Part shown: positions 56,368 to 64,000 of the stretch, one piece after another | How positions within the stretch are numbered: the first letter of the stretch is position 1 | How the letters are laid out: each line of letters starts with the position of its first letter | Translations under genes and position numbers: made by a program | NCBI RefSeq assembly: GCF_029210365.1 | Contig: NZ_JARGES010000046.1 | Span: forward strand, 1-64,000 | Direction: 5' to 3' | Length of the DNA: 64,000 nucleotides | Source of the DNA: Mesorhizobium sp. YIM 152430 | GTDB lineage: Bacteria > Pseudomonadota > Alphaproteobacteria > Rhizobiales > Rhizobiaceae | Notes under the pieces: model-generated | What the model was told of the DNA's origin: nothing | Seen by the model: the letters and a program-made list of their open reading frames with translations, nothing else | Databases searched by the model: none

Positions 56368-57393
56368 GTGAGCGAGGCGCCTCCCTTCTGGTGGCACAAG
56401 CCCGACTGGCGCGCCTGGTCGCTCTGGCCGCTGTCGAAGCTCTACGGCCTCGCCGCGCGTCACCGCCTGCAAACCGCGCCGCGCAGGAAGATCGACATGC
56501 CGGTCCTGTGCATCGGCAATCTGACCGTCGGCGGCACCGGCAAGACGCCGGTGGCGATCGCTTTCGCTAAACAGGCGAAGGCCATGCGGCTGAAACCCGG
56601 TTTCCTGTCGCGCGGCCATGGCGGTTCGGTTTCGGGCGCGCATCTGGTCAACCTCCATCATGACGGCGCACGCTATGTCGGCGACGAGCCGCTGCTGCTG
56701 GCCGCCCATGCGCCGGTCGCGGTCTCGGCCAACCGCGCGGAAGGCGTGAAACTGCTGCTCGGCGAGGGCTGCGACTTCGTCATCATGGATGACGGCTTCC
56801 AGAGCGCGCAGATCCACATCGACTACGCGCTCGTCGTGGTCGACGCCGAACGCGGCATCGGCAACGGCCACACCATCCCCGGCGGCCCGATGCGCGCGTC
56901 GCTGGTCGACCAGATGCGGCATGTGACGGCGCTGCTCGAAATGGGCGAGGGCAGCGCGGCGTCGACGGTGGTGCGCCACGCGGCGCGCGCCGGCCGCCCG
57001 GTCTTCCGTGCAAAAACCCGGCCGCTGCCGCTGGAGGCGGTTCGCGGCAAGCGCTGCCTCGCCTTTGCAGGCATCGGCAATCCCGAAAAATTCTATCGCA
57101 CCGTGCGTGAACTGGGCGGCGACGTAGCGGTGACGCGCAGCTTCGCCGACCATCATTTCTACAGCGCCGACGAAGCGCGGGATCTGATGCAGGATGCCGA
57201 CAGGGACGGGCTGGTGCTGGTCACGACAGCCAAGGACGCGATCCGGCTGGCGCACGGATCGCAGGCGCTGGAGGAACTGCATCACCGGGCAAAAATGGTG
57301 GAGATCGAGGTGGCGTTCGAGACGGACGTGACGCCCGGCGCGGTGATCGACCAGACGCTGAAGGCGTGGCGCAGGCGCCGGCTGGAAGGGTGA
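56368..57393 (+). CDS. lpxK: tetraacyldisaccharide 4'-kinase
   Basis: A 341-residue membrane-bound kinase that phosphorylates the 4' position of the lipid A disaccharide. The P-loop is visible in NLTVGGTGKTPVAIAF, and FVIMDDGFQSAQIHIDYAL is typical. It starts with GTG at 56368, 3 bases after the waaA stop. Position in the DUF374-waaA-lpxK cluster is standard in rhizobia. Confidence 0.95.
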   Translation: MSEAPPFWWHKPDWRAWSLWPLSKLYGLAARHRLQTAPRRKIDMPVLCIGNLTVGGTGKTPVAIAFAKQAKAMRLKPGFLSRGHGGSVSGAHLVNLHHDGARYVGDEPLLLAAHAPVAVSANRAEGVKLLLGEGCDFVIMDDGFQSAQIHIDYALVVVDAERGIGNGHTIPGGPMRASLVDQMRHVTALLEMGEGSAASTVVRHAARAGRPVFRAKTRPLPLEAVRGKRCLAFAGIGNPEKFYRTVRELGGDVAVTRSFADHHFYSADEARDLMQDADRDGLVLVTTAKDAIRLAHGSQALEELHHRAKMVEIEVAFETDVTPGAVIDQTLKAWRRRRLEG

Positions 57394-57399
57394 CTCTCG

Positions 57400-57500
57400 A
57401 CCGGCGTCATTCCGGCCGAAGTCCGAGCGCAGCGAGGCGAGAGCCGGAAGCCATTCCGTGAGTGCTTCGCGCCGATGCGGCTTCCGGGATGGCGTCGAGC
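57400..57500. repeat. second type of palindromic intergenic repeat
   Basis: A roughly 100-bp imperfect inverted unit between the convergent lpxK and DUF2093 genes. CGACCGGCGTCATTCCGG at its left faces CCGGGATGGCGTCGAG at its right. The inner part GTCCGAGCGCAGCGAGGCGAG is a common rhizobial repeat motif. It is unlike copies A-C. Confidence 0.6.
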
Positions 57501-57737
57501 TTAAGTCTTCGCCCGCGCCCTCAAACCCGGATTTTCCTGCAATTCCCGGTTCAGCGAAATTTCGGCATTCGCATAGGGCTCCTGCCGCGCGACGCTCCAG
57601 TATTTGAGCTCGTCGAGCGGAATGGACTCGCCCGTGACCGCGCAGCGCACGAACGATCCCGGCGTCATCACCTGGAAATCGCCGTCGAGATAACGGATGC
57701 GGGCTTCCTTGCCGCCGGGGCCTTCGAAACGGTTCAT
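57501..57737 (-). CDS. DUF2093 small protein
   Basis: A 78-residue protein of the DUF2093 family (ARIRYLDGDFQVMTPGSFVR, CAVTGESIPLDELKYWSV, RQEPYANAEISLNRELQ). Start MNRFEGPGG at 57737 fits the family; the open frame extends further to 57827. Often found near mutL or lpxK in rhizobia. The function is not known. Confidence 0.88.
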   Translation of the reverse strand: MNRFEGPGGKEARIRYLDGDFQVMTPGSFVRCAVTGESIPLDELKYWSVARQEPYANAEISLNRELQENPGLRARAKT

Positions 57738-57792
57738 GGGATGCGCCTTCTGGTCCCGGTGGTTCCGCCACAAATGCGGTGTCAGGTCAAGC

Positions 57793-59571
57793 TTATCTGC
57801 GCCCAAAAAGCCGCTCGATGTCCGCAAGCTTCAACTCGACATAGGTCGGGCGGCCATGATTGCAGGTGGCCGAGCCCGGCGTGGCTTCCATCTGGCGCAG
57901 GAGCGCGTTCATCTCATCCGCCTTCAGGCGCCGGCCCGAGCGCACCGACCCATGGCAGGCCATGGTGGCGGCGATGTGGTGGAGGCGGGCGGTGAGGGTC
58001 TCGACCGTGTCGTTGTCGGCGATCTCGTCGGCAAGGTCGCGGACAAGCTGCTGCACGTCCATCTCGCCCAGCATCGAAGGGGTCTCGCGCACCGCGATCG
58101 CGCCCGGCCCGAAGCGCTCGATGGCAAGGCCGAAGCGGGCGAGCGTCTCGGCTTGCCCGGCAAGGCGCGCGGCATCATCTTCGGACAGGTCGACGATCTC
58201 GGGCAGGAGCAGCATCTGCGCAGGCAGCGGCTTCGAATGAAGCGCCGTCTTCAGCGCCTCGTAGACGAGCCGTTCATGCGCCGCGTGCTGGTCTACGATG
58301 ATCAGCGAGCGGTCCGTCTGGGCGATGATGTAGTTCTCGTGGACCTGCGCGCGGGCGGCACCGAGCGGCTGGGCGAGGGCCTCCAGGGCGGGTTCCGGCA
58401 GGCCCGCGCGCAGGTCCGCGGAGGCGATCGTTCCGGCGAAAACGCTCTGCGCGGCTTCGGCGAAGCCGGTGTCAAGCGGGCGTTGGAATGAAGTCGCGGC
58501 GTCGAAGCCGGGCGACAGGCGCGGCGGCGGCGCGCGGAACATTTCGGCCATCGAGCTTGCGGCCGAGGTCGAGGCGCGGATGCCGGCGGAGCCGAGCACC
58601 TGGCGGATCGCCCCGACCATCAGGCCGCGCACCAGCCCCGGATCGCGAAAGCGGACATCCGCCTTCGCTGGGTGAACGTTGACGTCGACCAGCGCCGGCT
58701 CGATGTCGACGAAGAGGGCGGTGACCGCGTGGCGGTCGCGCGGCAGCACGTCGGCATAGGCGCCGCGGATGGCGCCGGCGAGCATCTTGTCGCGCACCGG
58801 GCGGCCATTGACATAGACATATTGCTGGAGTGCGTTGGCCCGCGTGAAGGACGGGATCGAGGCATGGCCGGAGAGCCGCACGTCGGTGCGTTCGGCGCGG
58901 ATTTCGAGCGCATTGTCGGAGAACTCGCGGCCCATCACCTGCGCGATGCGCTCGCGCTGGCCGGCGGCGTCGTCGCTCGCGGCGGCGAGGTCGAGCGTCG
59001 TGCGGTCGGGGCCCGACAGGGTGAAGCGCACATGGGGGAAGGCGATGGCGATGCGCTTGACCATCTCGGAAATGGCGGCGGTCTCGGCCCGTTCGCTCTT
59101 CATGAACTTCAGCCGCGCGGGCGTCGCGAAGAAGAGGTCGCGCACCTCGACCATCGTGCCCGGATTGGCAGCGGCGGGCCGCACCGGCGACACGCGGCCG
59201 CCCTCGACGACGATCTCCGCGCCGTCGCCTTCGCGCGTGCGCGAGCGGATCGTCAGCCTGGCGATCGAGCCGATGGAAGGCAGCGCCTCGCCGCGAAAGC
59301 CGAGCGAGCGGATGTCGTGGATGTCGTCGGAAAGCTTCGACGTGCAGTGCCGGCCGATGGCCAGTGCGAGGTCGCCTTCGTCCATGCCCGACCCGTCATC
59401 GGTGACGCGGATCAGTTGCAGCCCGCCGCCGGCGGTTGCGATCTCGACCCGGCGCGCGCCCGCATCGAGCGCGTTTTCGACCAGTTCCTTCACCACGCTG
59501 GCGGGCCGTTCGATGACCTCGCCGGCGGCGATCTGGTTGACGATGGTTTCGGAGAGTTGGCGGATCGGCAT
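57793..59571 (-). CDS. mutL: DNA mismatch repair protein MutL
   Basis: A 592-residue GHKL ATPase. The N-terminal domain shows [26 protein letters not shown] and FRGEALPSI. The C-terminal domain has [13 protein letters not shown], which fits the DQHA(X)2E(X)4E endonuclease motif, and the zinc-related [11 protein letters not shown] near the end. So this MutL should nick DNA itself, as expected in bacteria without MutH. It is divergent from the MttB-family gene. Confidence 0.97.
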   Translation of the reverse strand: MPIRQLSETIVNQIAAGEVIERPASVVKELVENALDAGARRVEIATAGGGLQLIRVTDDGSGMDEGDLALAIGRHCTSKLSDDIHDIRSLGFRGEALPSIGSIARLTIRSRTREGDGAEIVVEGGRVSPVRPAAANPGTMVEVRDLFFATPARLKFMKSERAETAAISEMVKRIAIAFPHVRFTLSGPDRTTLDLAAASDDAAGQRERIAQVMGREFSDNALEIRAERTDVRLSGHASIPSFTRANALQQYVYVNGRPVRDKMLAGAIRGAYADVLPRDRHAVTALFVDIEPALVDVNVHPAKADVRFRDPGLVRGLMVGAIRQVLGSAGIRASTSAASSMAEMFRAPPPRLSPGFDAATSFQRPLDTGFAEAAQSVFAGTIASADLRAGLPEPALEALAQPLGAARAQVHENYIIAQTDRSLIIVDQHAAHERLVYEALKTALHSKPLPAQMLLLPEIVDLSEDDAARLAGQAETLARFGLAIERFGPGAIAVRETPSMLGEMDVQQLVRDLADEIADNDTVETLTARLHHIAATMACHGSVRSGRRLKADEMNALLRQMEATPGSATCNHGRPTYVELKLADIERLFGRR

Positions 59572-59707
59572 AGTCCGAACCTAGCGGGAATCGAAGGGGC
59601 AGGCGAGGGCGCGGCGGCGCTTATGGACAGGTTCGGGTCGGTTCACGCCCTTGGCGACGCGTCTTTGATGCGCCTAGAGTGCGCTTACGCAGGGAGAGGA
59701 GCCCGAC

Positions 59708-61255
59708 ATGCTGGACGAAGTGCAGGGCAAAAGGCGCGAGCGCGGCGGACGAGAAGCGCGGCGCGAGGCGCGCGCGGGCGGGCAGGCGGGGCCGGGCAGG
59801 CCCTACATCGTCCGCAACATCCCGACCTACGACATTCTGTCCGAGGAAAACCTCCTGCGCATCGAGGCAACGGCCGACCGCATCCTCGCCGAGATCGGCA
59901 TCGAATTCCGCGACGACGAAACCGCGCTCGACCACTGGCGCAAGGCCGGGGCGACGGTCGACGGGGTGCTGGTCAAGTTCGAGCCGGGAATGCTGCGCGA
60001 GATCTTGAAGACCGCGCCGGCCGAATTCACCCAGCACGCGCGCAATCCCGACAATTCGGTGCGGATCGGCGGCAGGAACGTCGTTTTTTCGCCCGCCTAT
60101 GGCTCGCCCTTCGTGATGGATATCGAGCGCGGCCGGCGCTACGGCACGCTGGAGGATTTCGAGAACTTCATCAAGCTCGCGCAAGCCTCGCCCTTTCTGC
60201 ATCATTCGGGCGGCACGATCTGCGAGCCGGTCGACGTGCCGGTGAACAAGCGCCATCTCGACATGGTCTACGCCCATATCCGCTATTCCGACCGGCCCTT
60301 CATGGGCTCGGTGACGGCGGAGAGCCGCGCGGAAGAGTCCATCGACATGGCGCGGCTCGTCTTCGGCCGCGACTTCGTCGAGAAGAACTGCGTCATCCTG
60401 GGAAACGTCAACGTCAACTCGCCGCTCGTCTGGGACGGCACGATGACCAACGCGCTGCGCGCCTATGCCCGCGCCAACCAGGCGGCGGTGGTCGTGCCCT
60501 TCATCCTCGGCGGCGCGATGGGACCGGTGACGAATGCCGGCGCGATCGCGCAATCGCTGGCCGAAACCATGGCCGGCTGCGCGCTGACGCAGTTGGAACG
60601 GCCCGGCGCGCCGGTGATCTTCGGCAATTTCCTGTCGTCCATGTCCCTGCGCTCCGGCTCGCCCACTTTCGGCACGCCGGAACCGGCGATCGGCTCGATG
60701 GTGATCGGGCAGCTTGCGCGGAGATTGAACCTCCCTCTCCGGTGCTCCGGCAATTTCACCACCTCGAAACTGCCCGACGGCCAGGCGATGAACGAGGGCA
60801 CGATGTCGATGCTCGCCGCCATCCATTGCGGCGCGAACTTCATTCTCCATTCGGCAGGCTTCCTCGACGGGCTCCTGTCGATGTCCTACGAGAAATTCGT
60901 CATGGACGCCGATTTCTGCGGCGCGCTGCACACCTATCTCGACGGCGTCGTGGTCGACGACAACCAGCTCGCCTTCGACGCCTTCGCCGAGGTCGGGCCG
61001 GGCAGCCATTTCTTCGGCTGCGCGCACACGATGGCGAATTACGAGACGGCGTTCTGGGATTCGGGCCTCGCCGACAACGAGGCGTTCGAGAAATGGGAGG
61101 ACGCGGGCGGCGAGGACGCCATGGACCGCGCCAACCGGCTGTGGAAGAAGCAACTCGCGGAGTTCGAGGCGCCGCCGCTCGACGTCGCGGTGGACGATGC
61201 GTTGAAGGACTTCATCGCGCGGCGCAAGGCGGCGAATGACGATGCCTGGTATTGA
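59708..61255 (+). CDS. trimethylamine methyltransferase-family (MttB-like) protein
   Basis: A 515-residue TIM-barrel member of the MttB superfamily. There is no internal amber codon, so it is the non-pyrrolysine type. Relatives such as MtgB demethylate glycine betaine, proline betaine or related quaternary amines to a corrinoid protein. Core motifs include NIPTYDILSEENLLRIEATA, VPFILGGAMGPVTNAGAIAQ, and GAPVIFGNFLSSMSLRSGSP. An N-terminal Arg/Gly-rich tail precedes the barrel. No corrinoid-protein gene lies in this window. The downstream flavin oxidoreductase (62344) would fit a betaine-demethylation locus. Confidence 0.85.
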   Translation: MLDEVQGKRRERGGREARREARAGGQAGPGRPYIVRNIPTYDILSEENLLRIEATADRILAEIGIEFRDDETALDHWRKAGATVDGVLVKFEPGMLREILKTAPAEFTQHARNPDNSVRIGGRNVVFSPAYGSPFVMDIERGRRYGTLEDFENFIKLAQASPFLHHSGGTICEPVDVPVNKRHLDMVYAHIRYSDRPFMGSVTAESRAEESIDMARLVFGRDFVEKNCVILGNVNVNSPLVWDGTMTNALRAYARANQAAVVVPFILGGAMGPVTNAGAIAQSLAETMAGCALTQLERPGAPVIFGNFLSSMSLRSGSPTFGTPEPAIGSMVIGQLARRLNLPLRCSGNFTTSKLPDGQAMNEGTMSMLAAIHCGANFILHSAGFLDGLLSMSYEKFVMDADFCGALHTYLDGVVVDDNQLAFDAFAEVGPGSHFFGCAHTMANYETAFWDSGLADNEAFEKWEDAGGEDAMDRANRLWKKQLAEFEAPPLDVAVDDALKDFIARRKAANDDAWY

Positions 61256-61280
61256 GGGCTGGTGCGATTCTGGTCCAACA

Positions 61281-61289
61281 TGCTAGAAT
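61281..61289 (+). promoter_or_regulatory. extended -10 promoter of the ParD/ParE-like module
   Basis: TGCTAGAAT at 61281-61289 is an extended -10 element (TGn-TAGAAT). The predicted start point about 7 bases downstream coincides with the ATG at 61296, so the antitoxin transcript may be leaderless. No Shine-Dalgarno sequence is present before the ATG. Confidence 0.5.
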
Positions 61290-61295
61290 CTCTCT

Positions 61296-61523
61296 ATGAC
61301 ACAACTCCTCGAACTGGCCGTCGCGGCGGCGCGCCGATTGTCGCCACAAGAGCAAGACGAACTTGCCCGGACGATCATGGACATCGTTGGCGAGGGCGAA
61401 GGTATTTACGTCCTTTCCGATGAGGAAAAGGCGGCGATCGACGTATCGCGCGCCCAAGTCGCGCGTGGCGAATTCGCCACCGACGAGGAGATCGAGGCGG
61501 TGCTGAACAAACACACGCGATGA
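61296..61523 (+). CDS. putative antitoxin of a ParE-type module
   Basis: A 75-residue acidic protein (LLELAVAAARRLSPQEQDEL, VLSDEEKAAIDVSRAQVARG) with a pattern seen in antitoxins upstream of RelE/ParE toxins. Its end overlaps the toxin gene by 4 bases (ATGA). It has no ribosome site before the ATG and may be translated from a leaderless transcript. Confidence 0.75.
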   Translation: MTQLLELAVAAARRLSPQEQDELARTIMDIVGEGEGIYVLSDEEKAAIDVSRAQVARGEFATDEEIEAVLNKHTR

Positions 61524-61816
61524 GGACTCGCCTCGCGCCGGCCGCTCTTCAAGATGTCGAGGAAGTTCTTGCATTTCTTTGGTCACGCTCACCGTCTGCC
61601 GCCGCAGGCTTCGCCGACAGGTTCCGTCGACTGAGGCGATTGCTCGGTGCGCATCCACATGGCGGCCGACGAACCGACCAGGAAAACCTGCGCTGCGTGA
61701 ATGTTCGGCCCTACCCGTATTTGATCTTCTACGAGGTGATCGACGGTGAGGTCGTGATCCAGCGCCTGTTGCATGGCGCTCGCGATCCGCGCGCCATGCC
61801 TGCACGAGCGCGCTGA
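61520..61816 (+). CDS. RelE/ParE-family toxin
   Basis: A 98-residue toxin of the RelE/ParE superfamily (TRLAPAALQDVEEVLAFLWS, RLLGAHPHGGRRTDQENLRC, PYPYLIFYEVIDGEVVIQRL, LHGARDPRAM). It should target gyrase or translation; the exact target is not readable. It starts at ATG 61520, overlapping the antitoxin gene by 4 bases, and lies between an MttB-family gene and an LprI-like gene on the other strand. Confidence 0.88.
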   Translation: MRTRLAPAALQDVEEVLAFLWSRSPSAAAGFADRFRRLRRLLGAHPHGGRRTDQENLRCVNVRPYPYLIFYEVIDGEVVIQRLLHGARDPRAMPARAR

Positions 61817-61900
61817 TGGGCCGGGAAGATCGTCGCTGACGTATGCGATTTTCGAGCTTCCGATTTTGGTGAGGCCCCGGCAAACGGTCAGGGACCGTTC

Positions 61901-62275
61901 CTATTGCCCCACCAGCATTTCCAACTCCTCCGCCCGGTCGCGGGTGAGTGCGAACATGCACACATTGCCTTCGATCGCGGCGATGGTGCCTTCGCCGGAT
62001 CGGTAATAGCCGCAGTTTGCGTCGCGATAGGCGATCCAGGCGCGCTGGACGTCGCGGAACTGCGTGCGGCGCTCGCCTTCGAGCGGCTCTATGGCGGTTC
62101 GATAGGCGGCATTGAGGCGGGCATCCCATTCTTCATGGAGTCCGCCCACGCACATGACGATGTCGACGGTGGTGTCTTCGTCGGCGCATCGTTGATAGTC
62201 GCCTTCGTACCAGTTCGACGCGAAAGCCGGCATGACCGAGAAAAGGGCGGGAATGGCAATGGCGATGGCGCGCAT
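61901..62275 (-). CDS. LprI/DUF1311-family exported protein
   Basis: A 124-residue protein with signal peptide (MRAIAIAIPALFSVMPAFA) and four Cys. The family pattern is DYQRCADEDTTVDIVMCVGG, WDARLNAAYRTAIEPLEGER, VQRAWIAYRDANCGYY and GNVCMFALTRDRAEEL. LprI-like proteins inhibit lysozyme in some bacteria. ATG 62275 is used; the frame is open to 62320. It is divergent from the flavin oxidoreductase gene. Confidence 0.85.
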   Translation of the reverse strand: MRAIAIAIPALFSVMPAFASNWYEGDYQRCADEDTTVDIVMCVGGLHEEWDARLNAAYRTAIEPLEGERRTQFRDVQRAWIAYRDANCGYYRSGEGTIAAIEGNVCMFALTRDRAEELEMLVGQ

Positions 62276-62343
62276 GGGCTTGCTCCGTTCGTCGGGACGG
62301 TCGAACAATGCGACGATCATCCCCGCATCGCAAGAGAGACCCG

Positions 62344-64000
62344 ATGTCGAACGATCCGCTGCTCCAGCCTTTTCGTCTCAAGCATCTGACCTTGAAGAAC
62401 CGGGTGATGTCGACGGCGCACGAGCCGGCCTATTCGGAAGACGGGATGCCGAAGGAGCGCTACCGGCTCTACCATGCGGAAAAGGCCAAGGGCGGGATGG
62501 CGCTGACGATGACGGCGGGTTCCGCGCTGGTCAGCAGGGACAGTCCGGCCGCCTTCGGCAATCTGGAAGCCTATCGCGACGAGATCGTGCCGTGGATGCG
62601 CGAACTGGCGGATGCCTGCCACGCACATGACTGCAAGGTCATGATCCAGTTGACGCATCTGGGCCGCCGGACGGGCTGGAACCGGGCCGACTGGCTGCCG
62701 GTCCTGTCGGCCTCGCCGGTGCGCGAGGCGGCGCATCGGGCCTTTCCGAAGGAGGCGGAGGACTGGGACATCGAGCGCATCGTCGCCGATTATGCCTCGG
62801 CGGCGCAGCGCATGAAGGAAGCCGGGCTCGACGGCATCGAGTTCGAGGCCTACGGCCATCTGATGGACGCGTTCTGGTCGCCGGCGACCAACCGGCGCGA
62901 GGATGCCTATGGCGGCTCGCTGGAAAACCGGATGCGGTTTTCGATGCGGGTGCTCGACGCGGTGCGCGAGGCGGTCGGGCCGGATTTCATCGTCGGCATC
63001 CGCATGGTGGCCGACGAGGACATGGAGACGGGGCTTTCCCGCGCGGAGGGCGTCGAGATCGCGCAGATGCTGGCGCGCTCGGGCAAGGTCGATTTTCTCA
63101 ACATCATCCGCGGCCATATCGATACCGATGCGGGCCTGACCGAGGTCATCCCGGTGACGGGGATGCGCTCGGCGCCGCATCTCGATTTCGCAGGCGAGGT
63201 GCGCGCGGCGACCAAATTCCCGGTCTTTCACGCGGCGCGGATTTCCGATGTCGCGACCGCGCGCCATGCGATCGCGGAAGGCAAGCTCGACATGGTCGGC
63301 ATGACGCGCGCGCACATCGCCGAGCCGCATATCGTGGCGAAAGTGAAGGCCGGCGCGGAGCACCGCATCCGCCCCTGCGTCGGCGCGACCTACTGCCTCG
63401 ACCGAATCTACGAGGGCGGCGGCGCGCTGTGCATCCACAATGCGGCGACCGGCCGCGAGGCGCAGATCCCGCATGTCGTCGCGCGGACGGACGGCGCACT
63501 GAAGCATGTCGTCGTGGTCGGCGCGGGGCCGGCCGGGCTGGAGGCGGCGCGCGTCGCGGCCGAGCGCGGACACAAGGTCACGATACTGGAAGCCTCATCG
63601 AAAGCAGGGGGCCAGATCGGGCTTGCGGTTCAGAACCCGCGTCGCAGGGAACTCGTCGGCATCGTCGACTGGCGGCTTTCCGAACTCGACCATCTCGGCG
63701 TGACGATCCGCTACAATTGCTGGGCGGAAGAAGCCGACGTGCTGGCGCTTGAGCCCGATGTGGTGGTGATCGCGACCGGCGGCCTGCCGCAGAATCCGCC
63801 ACTCGATGCGGGCAACGAACTGGTCGTGTCGAGCTGGGACATCCTGTCCGGCGCGGCGAAGCCGGCCGAGAACGTGCTTCTTTTCGACGACAATGGCGGG
63901 CATCAGGGCATGTCGGCGGCCGAGATGATCGCCAATGCGGGGGCCAGGCTCGAACTCGTCTCGCCCGAACGGCTCTTCGCGCCGGAAATGGGCGGCATGA
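62344..64000 (+). CDS. NADH:flavin oxidoreductase (trimethylamine dehydrogenase/DgcA-like), truncated by the window
   Basis: At least 552 residues are visible, with no stop before the window ends. The N-terminal old-yellow-enzyme-type barrel (PFRLKHLTLKNRVMSTAHEP, KVMIQLTHLGRRT, LDGIEFEAYGHLMD, AYGGSLENRMRF) is followed by a cluster motif (CVGATYC, then Cys after 11 residues) and an NAD/FAD Rossmann domain (VVVVGAGPAGLEAARVAAER, VVVIATGGLPQNP). Relatives demethylate trimethylamine, dimethylglycine or N-methylproline. In the cluster motif the second Cys of the usual four is replaced by Ala. Context with the MttB-type gene supports a role in methylamine or betaine use. Confidence 0.88.
   Translation, partial: MSNDPLLQPFRLKHLTLKNRVMSTAHEPAYSEDGMPKERYRLYHAEKAKGGMALTMTAGSALVSRDSPAAFGNLEAYRDEIVPWMRELADACHAHDCKVMIQLTHLGRRTGWNRADWLPVLSASPVREAAHRAFPKEAEDWDIERIVADYASAAQRMKEAGLDGIEFEAYGHLMDAFWSPATNRREDAYGGSLENRMRFSMRVLDAVREAVGPDFIVGIRMVADEDMETGLSRAEGVEIAQMLARSGKVDFLNIIRGHIDTDAGLTEVIPVTGMRSAPHLDFAGEVRAATKFPVFHAARISDVATARHAIAEGKLDMVGMTRAHIAEPHIVAKVKAGAEHRIRPCVGATYCLDRIYEGGGALCIHNAATGREAQIPHVVARTDGALKHVVVVGAGPAGLEAARVAAERGHKVTILEASSKAGGQIGLAVQNPRRRELVGIVDWRLSELDHLGVTIRYNCWAEEADVLALEPDVVVIATGGLPQNPPLDAGNELVVSSWDILSGAAKPAENVLLFDDNGGHQGMSAAEMIANAGARLELVSPERLFAPEMGGM

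Noticed and set aside
55012..57771. 919-codon minus-strand frame opposite waaA and lpxK
   Set aside because: It spans two real genes antisense and is rich in Arg and His without any domain.
58672..61239. 855-codon plus-strand frame over mutL and the MttB gene
   Set aside because: It crosses two divergent real genes in the wrong frame. The product is Arg-rich and motif-free.
59708..61255. pyrrolysine-containing MttB
   Set aside because: The frame has no in-frame TAG, so it is the non-pyrrolysine form.

Overview
The window is a high-GC, gene-dense chromosomal segment of an alphaproteobacterium, most likely a Hyphomicrobiales (rhizobial order) member close to Phyllobacteriaceae. Pointers are a PdhS-type histidine kinase, a phasin, an LsrB/VtlR-type LysR regulator beside a DUF1127 gene, a tRNA-His with no encoded G-1 and with A73, the hisS-hisZ-hisG operon, a CIRCE-controlled groESL with an alphaproteobacterial sigma-32 promoter, and DUF4170/DUF2093 genes around lipid A genes. 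I see no rRNA, CRISPR array, prophage or transposase gene, and genus is not determinable by eye.

Layout. 1-7.9 kb: partial gene, pdhS-like kinase, phasin, tRNA-His, small lipoprotein, xseA, LysR regulator and DUF1127 gene. 7.9-13.2 kb: DUF937 protein, glutathione synthesis (gshA), rsmE, EF-hand protein, tag, L,D-transpeptidase. 13.2-18.6 kb: a glycolate oxidase operon (glcD, glcE, glcF) with a DUF559 nuclease-like gene plus a palindromic repeat at the D/E junction and a DUF433/DUF5615 toxin-antitoxin pair at the E/F junction. 18.7-24.6 kb: FMN alpha-hydroxy-acid dehydrogenase, metallophosphatase, glutamine amidotransferase, an unknown conserved protein, a Phd/VapC module and PepSY proteins. 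24.6-30.1 kb: a PhoP/PhoQ-like two-component system, then hisG-hisZ-hisS. 30.1-37.6 kb: doxX, fumC, YqaA-like protein, csbD, groEL-groES, a HAD phosphatase and ribF. 37.6-49.7 kb: MipA-like outer-membrane protein, orphan VapB, ileS, lipoprotein, tadA, rluB-rsmD, an M16 peptidase pair and a patatin. 49.7-59.6 kb: MATE transporter with a VOC protein, pmbA, an inositol-monophosphatase-like enzyme, DUF4170, acyltransferase, waaA, lpxK, DUF2093 and mutL. 59.7-64 kb: MttB-family methyltransferase, a ParDE-like module, an LprI-like protein and a window-truncated flavin oxidoreductase.

How they work together. The glc operon and the neighbouring alpha-hydroxy-acid dehydrogenase oxidise 2-hydroxy acids. 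The acyltransferase, waaA and lpxK act on the lipid A/Kdo core. The MttB-family protein and the terminal flavoprotein probably demethylate quaternary and tertiary amines. A PepSY protein, a response regulator and a sensor kinase form one operon whose promoter carries an 11-bp-spaced direct repeat suggestive of autoregulation.

Most notable observations. The insertion domains of both aminoacyl-tRNA synthetases (hisS and ileS) are encoded by internal low-GC blocks of about 50-55% against about 65% or more in the flanks. Toxin-antitoxin units and a family of inverted-repeat elements with 42-bp arms sit at operon junctions and next to an antitoxin that lacks its toxin. The PepSY/two-component promoter and the leaderless-looking ParD-like promoter are specific regulatory predictions that can be tested.
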